64,000 nt of DNA from Mycolicibacterium sp. P1-18 (GCF_008329535.1 NZ_NPKR01000018.1:56176-120175); one strand, 5' to 3'; shown: positions 41,349 to 51,096, counted from the first letter of the stretch. Notes: generated by a model not told the origin, from the letters alone. A program made the numbers and translations.

Positions 41349-42860
41349 TCACAGCCCGGCGGCGACGTGGTGGTACACGTCGTTCCACTTGAGTTCGTGC
41401 TGGAAGCCTCGCACCGTGGTGGCGGCGTCGATGACCAACAGCTCGGTGTCGGTCATGGCGGCGAAGTCGTCCATCGCCTCGGCGTCGACCGCAGTGGACA
41501 TCACGGTGTGGTGCGGCGCACCGGCCATCAACCACGCCTCCGCGGAGGTCGACCAGTTCGGCAACGGCTCCCAGACCGCACAGGCGACCGGAAGATTGGG
41601 CAGCTCGTGGGTGGGCTCGACGACGCGAACTTCGTTGACCACCAGGCGGAATCGGGAGCCCATGTCGCAGATGCCCAGGATGATCGCGTCCGACGGGGCC
41701 GCGGTGAAGCGCAGCCGGACCGGATCCTCCCGGCCGCCGATCGACAGTGGATGCACCTCCAGGGTCGGCGTCGCCGCCGCGATGCTGGGGCAGACCTCCA
41801 GCATGTGGGCCCCCAGGATGCGCTCGTGACCGGGCGTCAGGTCATAGGTGTAGTCCTCCATGAACGACGTTCCGCCGGGCAGGCCCTCGGCCATCACCTT
41901 CACGGTCCGCAGCATCATCGAGGTCTTCCAGTCGCCCTCGCCGCCGAACCCGTAGCCGTCGGCCATCAGTCGCTGCACGGCCAGGCCTGGCAGCTGACGC
42001 AGGCCCCCGAGATCCTCGAAGTTGGTCGTGAACGCGTGAAAGTCGCCGTCCTGGAGGAACTTGCGCAGTCCGAGCTCGATCTGGGCGCCGTGGCGCAGCG
42101 AGGCGTGCCGGTCTCCGCCGGGCAGCAGTTCGGCGGCGACCGCGTAGGTGCCCTCGTACTCGCGCACCAACTTGTCCACGTCGGCGGGGCGGACCTTCTC
42201 GACGAACTCGACCAGGTCGTTGACGCCGTAGGTGTTGATCGACGCCCCGAAGTGCGCTTCGGCCTCCACCTTGTCGCCCTCGGTCACCGCGACGCCGCGC
42301 ATGTTGTCGCCGAAGCGGGCGACCTTCATCGTCGAGAGCTCGGCGCGGCCGAGCGCCGCCCGTACCCAGGTGCCGATCCGCCGGCGGGTGTTCGGGTCGC
42401 TGACGTGCCCCGCGACGGTCTTGCGCGGGGTCGACAGGCGCGTCTGGATGTAGCCGAATTCGCGGTCGCCGTGGGCGGCCTGGTTGAGGTTCATGAAGTC
42501 CATGTCGAGGCTCTGCCAGGGCAACTCGACGCCGAACTGCGTGTGCAGGTGCAGAAGCGGCTTGCGCAGCGTCTTGAGTCCGCGGATCCACATCTTCGCC
42601 GGCGAGAAGGTGTGCATCCAGGCGATCACGCCGATGCACTCCTCGCTGGTGTTGGCCTCGCTGAGAATCTGGGCGATGGCCTCGGAGGTGGTGACGACGG
42701 GAAGCCACCGAACCTCCACCGGGATCTCGGAGCTGCCGTCGAGTTGATCGGCGATCTGGCGCGACTGGTCGGCGACCTGATCCAGGATGTCCGGTCCGTA
42801 GAGGGACTGGCTGCCCGTGATCAGCCACACCTGGCTGGTGACGAGGCGGGACGCGATCAT
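41349..42860 (-). CDS. araA: L-arabinose isomerase
   Basis: A 503-residue manganese enzyme converting L-arabinose to L-ribulose. Starts VWLITGSQSLYG; metal-binding Glu/His residues are in FMEDYTYDL, GAHMLEVCPS and the late PNWSTSAEAWLMAGAPHHTV. ATG at 42860 follows AGGAGA. The start overlaps the araD stop (ATGA). With araB and araD it gives a complete route to D-xylulose 5-phosphate. Confidence 0.97.
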   Translation of the reverse strand: MIASRLVTSQVWLITGSQSLYGPDILDQVADQSRQIADQLDGSSEIPVEVRWLPVVTTSEAIAQILSEANTSEECIGVIAWMHTFSPAKMWIRGLKTLRKPLLHLHTQFGVELPWQSLDMDFMNLNQAAHGDREFGYIQTRLSTPRKTVAGHVSDPNTRRRIGTWVRAALGRAELSTMKVARFGDNMRGVAVTEGDKVEAEAHFGASINTYGVNDLVEFVEKVRPADVDKLVREYEGTYAVAAELLPGGDRHASLRHGAQIELGLRKFLQDGDFHAFTTNFEDLGGLRQLPGLAVQRLMADGYGFGGEGDWKTSMMLRTVKVMAEGLPGGTSFMEDYTYDLTPGHERILGAHMLEVCPSIAAATPTLEVHPLSIGGREDPVRLRFTAAPSDAIILGICDMGSRFRLVVNEVRVVEPTHELPNLPVACAVWEPLPNWSTSAEAWLMAGAPHHTVMSTAVDAEAMDDFAAMTDTELLVIDAATTVRGFQHELKWNDVYHHVAAGL

Positions 42861-43567
42861 CGCTGGTTCTCCTGGGGGGTCGTGGGTTGGTCGGCCTGGC
42901 CGTAGACGTTCTGGTAGCGCTCGTAGAGGGCGGTCACGTTGGCGGCGTCGATCGGCGAGGTGGTGCCCAGCTGGCGGCTGATGTGCACGGTCCGGGCGAC
43001 GTCCTCCACCATCACGGCGGCCTTCACGGCGTCGCGGGCGGTGCGGCCGATGGTGAACGGACCGTGGCTGTGCATCAGCACCGCCGGAGACCTGCTGCCG
43101 CGCAACGTCTCCACGATGCCGCGGCCGATCGAGTCGTCGCCGATGAGGGCGAACGGACCGACCGGCACGTCGCCGCCGAACTCGTCGGCGATCATCGTCA
43201 GCACGCACGGGATGGGCTCACCACGCGCCGCCCATGCCGTCGCGTAGGTCGAGTGGGTGTGCACCACGCCGCCCACCTCGGGCATGTGCCGGTACACGTA
43301 CGCGTGCGCCGCGGTGTCCGAGGACGGGTTGAGCTCGCCGTCGACGAGGTTGCCGTAGAGATCGCACACCACCATGTCGTCGGCGGTCATCGAATCGTAG
43401 TCCGCCCCAGAGGGTTTGATCACCATCAGCTCGCTGTCCGGCACCCGGGCCGACACGTTGCCCGCGGTCCAGATGACCAGGTCGTAGCGCGTGAGTTGGG
43501 CGTGCAGGTCACAGACCTCGCGACGCAGTTGGGCGATGACCCGGTTCGTCTCGGTGGTGACGGTCAT
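42857..43567 (-). CDS. araD: L-ribulose-5-phosphate 4-epimerase
   Basis: A 236-residue class II aldolase-family epimerase turning L-ribulose 5-phosphate into D-xylulose 5-phosphate. Motifs: WTAGNVSAR, PSGADYDSM, VHTHSTYATAWAARG and MHSHGPFTIG, giving the zinc-binding histidines and phosphate pocket. Overlaps araB upstream and araA downstream by 4 nt each (ATGA), so translation is coupled. Confidence 0.96.
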   Translation of the reverse strand: MTVTTETNRVIAQLRREVCDLHAQLTRYDLVIWTAGNVSARVPDSELMVIKPSGADYDSMTADDMVVCDLYGNLVDGELNPSSDTAAHAYVYRHMPEVGGVVHTHSTYATAWAARGEPIPCVLTMIADEFGGDVPVGPFALIGDDSIGRGIVETLRGSRSPAVLMHSHGPFTIGRTARDAVKAAVMVEDVARTVHISRQLGTTSPIDAANVTALYERYQNVYGQADQPTTPQENQR

Positions 43568-45231
43568 CGGGACGCCCCCACGGTCTCGAGCGATCCGATG
43601 CGGCGCAGACGGCGCATCATGTCGTTGCCCCGGCCGAACCAGTCGTACAGCGTCACGTACTCGCGGTACAGCTGGTCGTAGAGTTCCACGTTCTCCGGAA
43701 TCGGGGTGTAGGCGTTGCGCACTCGTTTACCCATCTGTTTGGCCGCGGCACGCACGTCGGTGAACGCGCCCGCGGCAGTGGCGGCGTGGATCGCGGACCC
43801 CAGGGCCGGCGCCTGCGTCGACGGCACCGTCGACAACGGCAGCCCCACGACGTCCGCGTAGATCTGCATCATCAGCTGGTTCTTCAGGAGGCCACCGGCC
43901 ACCACCAACTCGGTCACCGGAACCCCGCACTCGACGAACGTCTCGACGATCATCCGGGTCCCGAAGGCCGTGGCCTCCAGCAGGGCCCGGTACGAGTCGA
44001 CGGCCGTGGTCTCCAGCGTCTGCCCGACGATCACGCCGGACAGCTCGTGGTCGACCAGCACCGAGCGGTTGCCGCTGTGCCAGTCCAGGGCGACCAGCCC
44101 GTGTTCGCCGATGCGCTGCCGGCTGGCCAGTTCCGTGAGGTGCTCGTGCAGCGACTGGCCGCGGTTGCGGGCCTCGACCTCGTACCGCTCGGGCACGCAG
44201 TTCTTGATGAACCAGGCGAAGATGTCGCCGACGCCGGACTGACCGGCCTCGTAACCCCAACTGCCCTCGAGGATTCCGCCGTCGACGGCACCGCACATGC
44301 CGGGCACGTCGCGCAGCACGTCGGAGTTCATCACGTGACACGTCGACGTGCCGATGATCGCCACCATGTGCCCGTCGTCGAGCGCGTCGGCCGCCGCCAC
44401 CGTCACGTGCGCGTCGACGTTGCCGACGGCGACGGGGATGCCCTCGGGCAGTCCCGTCCACCCGGCTGCCTCGGCGGTGAGAGTGCCTGCCGCCTCGCCC
44501 AACTGGCCGATGGGCTGGTCGAGCTTGTCGGTGACGAAGCCGGCGAAGCCGGGGTTCAGTTCGGCGAGAAACTCCGTCGACGGGTAGCGACCGTCCTGGC
44601 GAATGCCCTTGTAGCCGGCGGTGCAGGCGTTGCGGACGTACGCACCGCACAGCTGCCAGACGATCCAGTCGGCGGCCTCCACGAAGCGGTCCATCGTCTC
44701 GTAGACCTGCGGGTCGTCCTCCAGGATCTCCAGCGCCTTCGCGAACTCCCACTCGCTCGAGATGAGCCCGCCGTAGCGCGGCAGCCAGGTCTCGCCGCGG
44801 CGCGCCGCGAGGGCGTTGATGCGATCGGCCTGCGGCTGCGGCGAGTGGTGACGCCAGAGCTTGCCGTAGGCGTGGGGCCGGTCGGCGTACTCGGGCAGCT
44901 CGCACAGCGGCGTGCCGTCGGCGAGCACCGGGACCATGGTGCAGGCGGTGAAGTCGGTGCCGATGCCGATCACGTCGTCGGGGTCGACGCCTGCCTTCTC
45001 GACGGCGGCGGGCACGGCCGTGCGCAGCACCTCGACGTAGTCCGCGGGGACCTGCAGTGCCCACTGGGGTGGCAACCGGCGGTCGTGCCCGGGCAGCGTC
45101 TCGGAGACCACGCCGTGGGCGTAGACGTGTTCGGCTTGCGCCAGCTCGTGACCGTCTCCGACCCGCACCACCACCGCACGTCCGGACAGGGTGCCGAAAT
45201 CGACTCCCACGGTGTACTTTTCGGCGGTCAT
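43564..45231 (-). CDS. araB: L-ribulokinase
   Basis: A 555-residue FGGY-family kinase phosphorylating L-ribulose at C5. ATP-binding DFGTLSGRAVVVRV at the start; GIGTDFTACTMVPVL; the C-terminal VAGGLLKNQLMMQIYADV is the FGGY adenosine signature. ATG at 45231 overlaps the LacI stop by 4 nt, and its own stop overlaps araD. Places araB as first catabolic gene after the transporter and regulator. Confidence 0.96.
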   Translation of the reverse strand: MTAEKYTVGVDFGTLSGRAVVVRVGDGHELAQAEHVYAHGVVSETLPGHDRRLPPQWALQVPADYVEVLRTAVPAAVEKAGVDPDDVIGIGTDFTACTMVPVLADGTPLCELPEYADRPHAYGKLWRHHSPQPQADRINALAARRGETWLPRYGGLISSEWEFAKALEILEDDPQVYETMDRFVEAADWIVWQLCGAYVRNACTAGYKGIRQDGRYPSTEFLAELNPGFAGFVTDKLDQPIGQLGEAAGTLTAEAAGWTGLPEGIPVAVGNVDAHVTVAAADALDDGHMVAIIGTSTCHVMNSDVLRDVPGMCGAVDGGILEGSWGYEAGQSGVGDIFAWFIKNCVPERYEVEARNRGQSLHEHLTELASRQRIGEHGLVALDWHSGNRSVLVDHELSGVIVGQTLETTAVDSYRALLEATAFGTRMIVETFVECGVPVTELVVAGGLLKNQLMMQIYADVVGLPLSTVPSTQAPALGSAIHAATAAGAFTDVRAAAKQMGKRVRNAYTPIPENVELYDQLYREYVTLYDWFGRGNDMMRRLRRIGSLETVGASR

Positions 45232-46256
45232 CGATTCTCCTCGTACGTTGCCGTGCTGTGACGGACGATCAATTCAGGGGGAAGCAGGGGGACGTTCGTG
45301 GTGGACCCGTCCAGGGTGGCGGTGACCAGGTCGATGGCTCTGCGGCCGATGGCCTGGAAGTCCTGACGGACCGTGGTCAGGGCGGGGTTGAGGTACCCGG
45401 CCTCGGGGATGTCGTCGAAGCCCACGACGCTGACGTCCCGCGGCACGACGACGCCCGCCTCGGCGAAGGCGTGCAGCACGCCGATGGCCATCTGGTCGTT
45501 GGCGACGAACACCGCGGAGGTCTCGCCGCGCCGGGCCATCTCGCGCCCGATCTCGTAGCCGCGGGCGGGGGTCCAGTCGCCCTCCCACGGTTCCCGAACC
45601 TGAAGGCCCGCACCGCGCATCGCCTCCTCGTAGCCGGCGCGGCGGCCCTTGGCCTCGGTGTAGCTCAGCGGACCGAGGACGTGGTCGATCTCGCGGTGGC
45701 CCAGGTCGATCAGGTGCTGGGTGGCCTGGCGGGCGCCGTCGACCTGGTCCACGCCCACGCTCAAGCCCCGGCCGGAGAGGTCGCCCTCGACCACGATCAG
45801 CGGAAGCCCCGGATCGGCGGAGTGCACGACGGCCAGGGCCTCCTCCTGGGCGGCGATCATCACGATCGCCTCGACCGCTTGGCGGGCAAGGTAGTCCAGT
45901 GCGCCGGCCAGTTCCTCGACCGTCACCTCGGACAGCGGCACCAGGCTGGAGAAGTAGCCGGCGGCGCGCGCCGCCTCCTGCACGGAGCGCTGAATGCTCG
46001 ACGGACCGTAGAGCGCGCTGTTGGTTCCGACGATGCCGATGATGCCCGACCGCCGCGTGACCAGCGCCCGCGCCGCCGTGTTGGGCCGGTAGCCGAGTTC
46101 CTCGATGGCCTGTTGGACGCGGGCCTTGGTGGTCGGCCGGATGCTCGACGAGCCGTTGATCACCCGGGAGACGGTCTGGTGGCTGACACCGGCCAGTCGG
46201 GCCACGTCGGCCATCACGGGTTTGGGGGCCGCGGGCGGCAGGGGGTGGCTGCTCAT
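45228..46256 (-). CDS. LacI-family regulator of the pentose regulon
   Basis: A 342-residue LacI repressor. DNA-binding headpiece: VMADVARLAGVSHQTVSRVI followed by GSSSIRP; the rest is a periplasmic-binding-like sugar sensor (VGFDDIPEAGYLNP). It sits inside the operon between permease and araB, overlapping both by 4 nt, so it is made with the transporter. The TGTTAGCGCTCACA-type sites in the divergent region (51038-51176) fit the LacI operator style and are its expected targets; the inducer is probably L-arabinose or a derivative. Confidence 0.93.
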   Translation of the reverse strand: MSSHPLPPAAPKPVMADVARLAGVSHQTVSRVINGSSSIRPTTKARVQQAIEELGYRPNTAARALVTRRSGIIGIVGTNSALYGPSSIQRSVQEAARAAGYFSSLVPLSEVTVEELAGALDYLARQAVEAIVMIAAQEEALAVVHSADPGLPLIVVEGDLSGRGLSVGVDQVDGARQATQHLIDLGHREIDHVLGPLSYTEAKGRRAGYEEAMRGAGLQVREPWEGDWTPARGYEIGREMARRGETSAVFVANDQMAIGVLHAFAEAGVVVPRDVSVVGFDDIPEAGYLNPALTTVRQDFQAIGRRAIDLVTATLDGSTTNVPLLPPELIVRHSTATYEENR

Positions 46257-47254
46257 CCGGGCTTCCTCACCAGTAGTCGCTGAACCAGGACGAACATCAG
46301 CAGCAGCACTCCGGTCATGATGCGGGTCCAGTACGAGTCGAGATTCGCCGCGGTGACGAACGTCTGGATGGTGCCGAGCACCAGTACCCCGATCAACGAT
46401 CCGAGCACGAATCCCACGCCACCGGAGAGCAATACGCCGCCGATCACCGCAGCGGCGATGGCGTCGAGCTCGAGCCCGATGCCGTTGAGGCTGTAGCCCG
46501 ACAGCTTCTGCACGCCGAGCAGCAGCCCCGCGAAGGCGGCGCACAGTCCGCTGATCGCGTACACCGACACCCGGGCCCGTGATGCGTTGAGCCCCATGAG
46601 TTGAGCTGACTGACGGTTGCCGCCGACGGCGTAGACCGTGCGGCCGAACCGGGTCTGATGCAGCACGTAGACCGCGATGGCGACCACGATGAGGGCCGCC
46701 ACGACCGTCCACCGGATGAACTTGTCCTCGTAGAGGTAGACGTAGTTCAGGCCGAATTGGCGCAGCGTCGGATCCTTGATCGGCAGTGTGTCGACGCTGA
46801 TGACGTAGCAGAGCCCGCGGGCGAGAAACATCCCGGCGAGGGTGGCGATGAAGGGCTGGACGTCGAAGTACTCGATGACCAGGCCCATCATCACCCCGAG
46901 CAGGGGGCCCACCACCAGCACCGCGCCGACGGCCAGCGGCATCGGCCACCCGGCCTTCAGCGCGGTGGCCAGGATCACGGTCGACAGCGCGACGACAGAT
47001 CCGACGGACAGGTCGATCCCGCCGGTGAGGATCACGAAGGTCATGCCCACGGCGAGCACGATCAGATAGGCGTTGTCCACCAGCAGGTTTAGGAACACCT
47101 GAGTGGGGCTGGCGAAGTCGTAGCGCGCCACGACCGCGGTGAACATCACGATGAACAGCACCAGCGACGCGACGGGCGAGAGATAGCGCCCCGTGATCCG
47201 GCGCATGACCTCCGAGGTGTCGACCCTGCGCCGGCCGACGGTCTGAACGCTCAT
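46253..47254 (-). CDS. Sugar ABC permease (YjfF/RbsC type)
   Basis: A 333-residue permease with eight to ten helices: GMTFVILTGGIDLSVGSVVA and AVGGNRQSAQLMGLNASRAR are the carbohydrate-uptake type 2 signatures. Second of two different permeases, as in the YtfT-YjfF furanose importer; 7 bp after the first permease and overlapping the LacI gene by 4 nt. It probably pairs with the other permease as a heterodimer. Confidence 0.92.
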   Translation of the reverse strand: MSVQTVGRRRVDTSEVMRRITGRYLSPVASLVLFIVMFTAVVARYDFASPTQVFLNLLVDNAYLIVLAVGMTFVILTGGIDLSVGSVVALSTVILATALKAGWPMPLAVGAVLVVGPLLGVMMGLVIEYFDVQPFIATLAGMFLARGLCYVISVDTLPIKDPTLRQFGLNYVYLYEDKFIRWTVVAALIVVAIAVYVLHQTRFGRTVYAVGGNRQSAQLMGLNASRARVSVYAISGLCAAFAGLLLGVQKLSGYSLNGIGLELDAIAAAVIGGVLLSGGVGFVLGSLIGVLVLGTIQTFVTAANLDSYWTRIMTGVLLLMFVLVQRLLVRKPG

Positions 47255-47261
47255 GACTTCC

Positions 47262-48350
47262 TCACTTGGCGGCCATCGTCGGCGGCGCGGGTACCGATAC
47301 CTGCTGTCCGGCGATCTCTTCGGTCTCGGCGTGACCCGTGGGTGCGGCCGGCCGCTTGCGCCGCCGCGACACCAGGGCTCGGAACTTCGGGGCCTGCAGC
47401 AGGCAGACGGCGATCACCACGAGCGCCTTGAACACCAGCGTGGTCTCCGGAGTGATGCCGGCGGTGTACACCGTCGTGGTGAGGGTCTGGATGATGAGCG
47501 CGCCGAGGATGGTCCCGGTCAGGCTGAAACGCCCGCCCAGCAGCGAGGTTCCACCGATCACGACCGCCAGGATGGCGTCCATCTCGATCCAGAGCCCGGC
47601 GTTGTTGGCATCGGCCGCCGAGATGTTGGAGGCGATCATCAGCCCGGCGATGCCGGCGCAGAGCGCACAGAACACGTAGACCGCGAAGACGATGGTGCGG
47701 TAGCGGACGCCGGCCAACCGGCTGGCCTCGGGGTTGATGCCGACGGACTCCAGCAGCATGCCCAGGGCGGTGCGTCGGGTCAGCAACCCCACCAGGGCGA
47801 ACACCGACAGGCTGACCAGGATTGCCACCGGCAGGCCGAACACGAAGCCGGAGCCCAGGATCTTGAACGGTGCGCTGGTGACCGTGACGATCTGGCCGTC
47901 GGTGATCAGCAGCGCGATGCCGCGTCCCGCCGTCATCAAGACCAGCGTGGCGATGATCGGCTGAACGCCGAACACCGAGACCAACATTCCGTTCCACAAT
48001 CCGAGGCCGACGGCCACGCCGAGGGCGATTCCCATGGCGGTCACCACCGTGCCGGCGCCGGCCGGGTCGTCGGAGGCGGCGATGTGCGCGCACGCAAGCG
48101 CCCCGCTGACGGCGACCACCGCCCCGACCGACAGGTCGATGCCGCGCGAGGCGATGACCAGCGTCATGCCCAACGCCACCAGCATGGTGGGCGCACCGTT
48201 GCGCAGGACGTCGACGACGCTGCCGAACAGGTGCCCGTCCTGGACGCGGATGCTGAGGAAGGTCGGCGTCACGATGACGTTGACGATCAGCAGGGCGACC
48301 AGCGCCAGGATCGGCCAGATGAGCGGAGATGCGCTCAGTCTCTTCGTCAT
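47262..48350 (-). CDS. Sugar ABC permease (YtfT type)
   Basis: A 362-residue permease of the RbsC/YtfT family; GMTLVIASRGIDLSVGAVVA, SVGINPEASRLAGVRYR and VVIGGTSLLGGRFSLTGTI are diagnostic. The hydrophilic C-terminal tail (about 325-362) is extra. ATG at 48350 overlaps the ATPase stop by 4 nt and follows GAGGAG. Confidence 0.92.
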   Translation of the reverse strand: MTKRLSASPLIWPILALVALLIVNVIVTPTFLSIRVQDGHLFGSVVDVLRNGAPTMLVALGMTLVIASRGIDLSVGAVVAVSGALACAHIAASDDPAGAGTVVTAMGIALGVAVGLGLWNGMLVSVFGVQPIIATLVLMTAGRGIALLITDGQIVTVTSAPFKILGSGFVFGLPVAILVSLSVFALVGLLTRRTALGMLLESVGINPEASRLAGVRYRTIVFAVYVFCALCAGIAGLMIASNISAADANNAGLWIEMDAILAVVIGGTSLLGGRFSLTGTILGALIIQTLTTTVYTAGITPETTLVFKALVVIAVCLLQAPKFRALVSRRRKRPAAPTGHAETEEIAGQQVSVPAPPTMAAK

Positions 48351-49879
48351 TGCGCTCCTCCCGCCGCGATCAGGGCGGTGAGTTCCCGCACCGAGTGGTC
48401 CGGGCCCACCTGCGCGACGCACGCGCCGTCTCGCATCACCGCGATCCGGTCGCTGATCCGGGCGACTTCGTCGAGTTCGGCGGAGATGAAGACCACGCCC
48501 ATGCCGTCCTTCGCGAGATCGGTGACCAGCTTCTGGATCTGGGCCTTGGCGCCGACGTCGATGCCGCGGGTGGGTTCGTCGAGGATGAACAGCTGCGGCT
48601 CGGTGATGAGCCACCGTGCCAGCAGCACCTTCTGCTGGTTGCCGCCGCTGAGGTTCTTGACCGGGATGCCGGGGTTGCGCGGCCGGATGTCGAGCGCGTC
48701 CATGTAGCGGTCGACGAGGTCGTCCTTCACCTTCTTCGACAGCGGCCGGGCGAAGCCTCGGCGCGCCTGCAGCGCCAGCACCAGATTCTCGCCGACGCTC
48801 AGGTCGCCGATGATGCCCTCGCCCTTGCGGTCCTCCGACGAGAAGGCCAGGCCCTTGGCGATCGCGGCCCGCGGCGTGCGCATGGCGTCCGAGGATCCGT
48901 TGACCGAGACGTTCCCGCTGCTGGCACGGTCGGCGCCGAACAGCAAGCGCGCCAACTCGGTTCGGCCCGATCCGAGCAGTCCCGCCAGGCCCACCACCTC
49001 GCCGCGGTGGACGTCGAGGTCGACGGGCTGCAGCTTGGGCTTGCGGCCGAGTCCGCGCGCGCTCAGCACCGGCTGTCCGTCGGACGGGGTCGTGGCGGCT
49101 GCGGCGTCGCCGATCTCCTCCAGCACGTCCAGCTCGTGACCGAGCATGGCGGCCACCAGCTGCACCCGGTCCAGTTCGGCCGTCGGGTACTCCCCGACCA
49201 GGCGGCCATTGCGTAGCACCGTCATTCGGTCCGAGATCGCGTACACCTGGTCGAGGAAGTGGGAGACGAACAGAATCGCGGTGCCGCCGTCGCGCAGCCG
49301 GCGCATGACGCGGAACAGTTCGGCGACCTCGTCGGCGTCGAGGCTCGAGGTCGGCTCGTCGAGGATCAGCACCCGGGCCGAGATCGCGGTGGCGCGGGCG
49401 ATCGCGACGAGCTGCTGGATGGCGATGGGATGGGCACCGAGGGTGGAGCCGGGGTCGATGGTCAGATCCAGCTGGCCGAGGAGTTCCGCGGCGCGGCGCT
49501 TCATCGCGCGGTAGTCGATGCGGCCGAGGCGACGCGGTTCACGACCGAGCAGGATGTTCTCTGCCACGGTCAGATTGGGACAGAGGTTGACCTCTTGGTA
49601 GACGGTGCTGATGCCCGCGTCCTGTGCCTGACGCGGGCCGGCGAAGCGTTGCTCGACACCGGAGACCGTGATGGCGCCCGCGTCGGGGTCGTAGACCCCG
49701 GTGAGGACCTTGATCAGCGTCGACTTGCCTGCGCCGTTCTCTCCCATCAGCGCGTGAATCTCGCCGGGTAGCAGGCGGAAGTCGACGGCGTCGAGCGCCT
49801 TCACACCTGGGAAGTCGATGGTGACGTCCTGCATGCGGACCACAGGGGAGGCGGTGGGCTCGGCGTGAGGTGTGGTCAT
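48347..49879 (-). CDS. Sugar ABC ATPase (YtfR/RbsA type, tandem domains)
   Basis: A 510-residue two-domain ATPase. First domain: GENGAGKSTLIKVLTGVYD (about 53-71), VYQEVNLCPNLTVAENI and LDEPTSSLDADEVAE; the second: LSGGNQQKVLLARWL and LDEPTRGIDVGAKAQI. Tandem fusion is usual for the ribose/furanose type. ATG at 49879 follows AAAGGACG. Between it and the binding protein gene is a strong 16-bp stem-loop. It powers the YtfQ-type importer. Confidence 0.94.
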   Translation of the reverse strand: MTTPHAEPTASPVVRMQDVTIDFPGVKALDAVDFRLLPGEIHALMGENGAGKSTLIKVLTGVYDPDAGAITVSGVEQRFAGPRQAQDAGISTVYQEVNLCPNLTVAENILLGREPRRLGRIDYRAMKRRAAELLGQLDLTIDPGSTLGAHPIAIQQLVAIARATAISARVLILDEPTSSLDADEVAELFRVMRRLRDGGTAILFVSHFLDQVYAISDRMTVLRNGRLVGEYPTAELDRVQLVAAMLGHELDVLEEIGDAAAATTPSDGQPVLSARGLGRKPKLQPVDLDVHRGEVVGLAGLLGSGRTELARLLFGADRASSGNVSVNGSSDAMRTPRAAIAKGLAFSSEDRKGEGIIGDLSVGENLVLALQARRGFARPLSKKVKDDLVDRYMDALDIRPRNPGIPVKNLSGGNQQKVLLARWLITEPQLFILDEPTRGIDVGAKAQIQKLVTDLAKDGMGVVFISAELDEVARISDRIAVMRDGACVAQVGPDHSVRELTALIAAGGAQ

Positions 49880-49901
49880 CGGCACGTCCTTTGGATTGGT
49901 A

Positions 49902-49950
49902 GTCGACGCCGCTCGGAGCATTGGGGGGTCTGCGTCCGAGCGGCGTCGAC
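49902..49950 (-). other. Strong 16-bp stem-loop inside the pentose operon
   Basis: A 16-bp arm at 49902-49917 (GTCGACGCCGCTCGGA) pairs perfectly with 49935-49950, leaving a 17-nt loop. It lies between the binding-protein stop and the ATPase start, where such hairpins commonly stabilise the upstream message or partly terminate transcription, giving more binding protein than ATPase. Confidence 0.75.
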
Positions 49951-49968
49951 GGTCTTCGTGGTGCGCGG

Positions 49969-50955
49969 TCAGTACTTGCGGTCGGGCAGGGCGGCCTTCG
50001 CCTGCGCCTGGTCGAAGGTCTGATCCGGGGTCACGATGCGGGCGGGTACCGCCTCACCGGCGACGACCTTCTTCGCGATGTCCATCAGTTGCGGCCCGAG
50101 CAGCGGGTTGCACTCGACGAGGAAGTTGAACTTTCCGTCGGCGGTGGCCTGCATGCCGTCGTGCGTGGCGTCGATGGCGACGATCTTGATGTCCTGGCCC
50201 GGCTTCTTGCCGGCGGCCTCGATGGCCTCGACGGCGCCGAGGGCCATGTCGTCGTTCTGCGCGAACACCATGTCGATCTTCGGGTTGGCCTTGAGGAACG
50301 CCTCCATGACCTGCTTGCCGCCAGAGCGGGTGAAGTCACCCGACTGCGAGGCGATCACCTTGAGGTTCGGGTTGGCCTTGATGGCGTCGGCGAAGCCGGT
50401 GCTGCGCTCGAGGGCAGGGTCCGAACCGGTGGTCCCCTCGAGCTGGACGATGTTCACCGGACCGGGTGCCGACGCGTACTCCTTGGCCGTCCACTCCCCT
50501 GCCCACTTGCCCTCCTGGACGAAGTCGGCACCGAGGAAGGTCTTGTAGACGTCCTTCTCCTGGGTGTCGACGGCCCGGTCGGTGAGGATGACGGGGATGC
50601 CGGCGTTCTTGGCCTCCAGCAGGACGGCGTCCCAGCCGGTGCGGACCACCGGGCTGAAGGCGATGACGCTGACGCGCTGCTGAACGAACGAGCGGATCGC
50701 CGAGATCTGGTTTTCCTGCTCGCCGTTGGCGTCGGAGAACTTCAGGTTGACGTCGGCGGCCTTGGCGGCGTCCTGGATGGACGTGGTGTTCGCCGTGCGC
50801 CAGCCGCTCTCCGCGCCGACCTGGGAGAAGCCCATGGTGATCTGGCCTCCTCCGCCGCCTTCGCCGGAGCCACTCGATGGCGCCTGTCCGCTGCCGCACG
50901 CTGCGAGAACGCCGGCCGTCGCGATGCCGAGCATCGCGGTGAGGACTCTCTTCAC
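49969..50955 (-). CDS. YtfQ-type sugar-binding lipoprotein
   Basis: A 328-residue extracytoplasmic sugar-binding protein. Lipobox in GVLAACGSG near residue 20; mature region resembles E. coli YtfQ, a galactofuranose binder: QITMGFSQVGAESGWRTANT, IGVI-like SPVVRTGWDAVLLEAKN, and FAQNDDMALGAVEAIEAAG. With an ATPase and two permeases downstream it suggests L-arabinofuranose or similar furanose uptake. GTG at 50955 follows AAAGGAGT. First gene of the leftward operon. Confidence 0.93.
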   Translation of the reverse strand: MKRVLTAMLGIATAGVLAACGSGQAPSSGSGEGGGGGQITMGFSQVGAESGWRTANTTSIQDAAKAADVNLKFSDANGEQENQISAIRSFVQQRVSVIAFSPVVRTGWDAVLLEAKNAGIPVILTDRAVDTQEKDVYKTFLGADFVQEGKWAGEWTAKEYASAPGPVNIVQLEGTTGSDPALERSTGFADAIKANPNLKVIASQSGDFTRSGGKQVMEAFLKANPKIDMVFAQNDDMALGAVEAIEAAGKKPGQDIKIVAIDATHDGMQATADGKFNFLVECNPLLGPQLMDIAKKVVAGEAVPARIVTPDQTFDQAQAKAALPDRKY

Positions 50956-51037
50956 AACAACTCCTTTGGTGTTTTCGGATTGCCGAGCTCGGCGCTTGCC
51001 GGCGTGTGTCAAAGAGCCGCGGACTGCGGTGGATGAA

Positions 51038-51053
51038 TGTGACCGGCGTTACA
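51038..51053. promoter_or_regulatory. Degenerate LacI-type operator
   Basis: TGTGAC, CGGC, GTTACA: near-symmetric 16 bp, downstream of the leftward promoter -10 and hence in its 5' leader. Arms resemble the clear sites nearby with two extra central bases. Confidence 0.35.
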
Positions 51054-51061
51054 CCGACAGG

Positions 51062-51091
51062 ATGTTAACGCTCACATTCGACGGATGTCAA
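51062..51091 (-). promoter_or_regulatory. Promoter of the leftward pentose operon
   Basis: On the minus strand a perfect TTGACA (51091-51086), 18-nt spacer, TAACAT (51067-51062). The operator 51063-51076 covers the -10 and part of the spacer, giving direct repression. Confidence 0.6.
51063..51076. promoter_or_regulatory. LacI-type operator copy 1
   Basis: TGTTAACGCTCACA, overlapping the leftward -10. One base different from copies 2 and 3. Confidence 0.65.
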
Positions 51092-51096
51092 CGATT

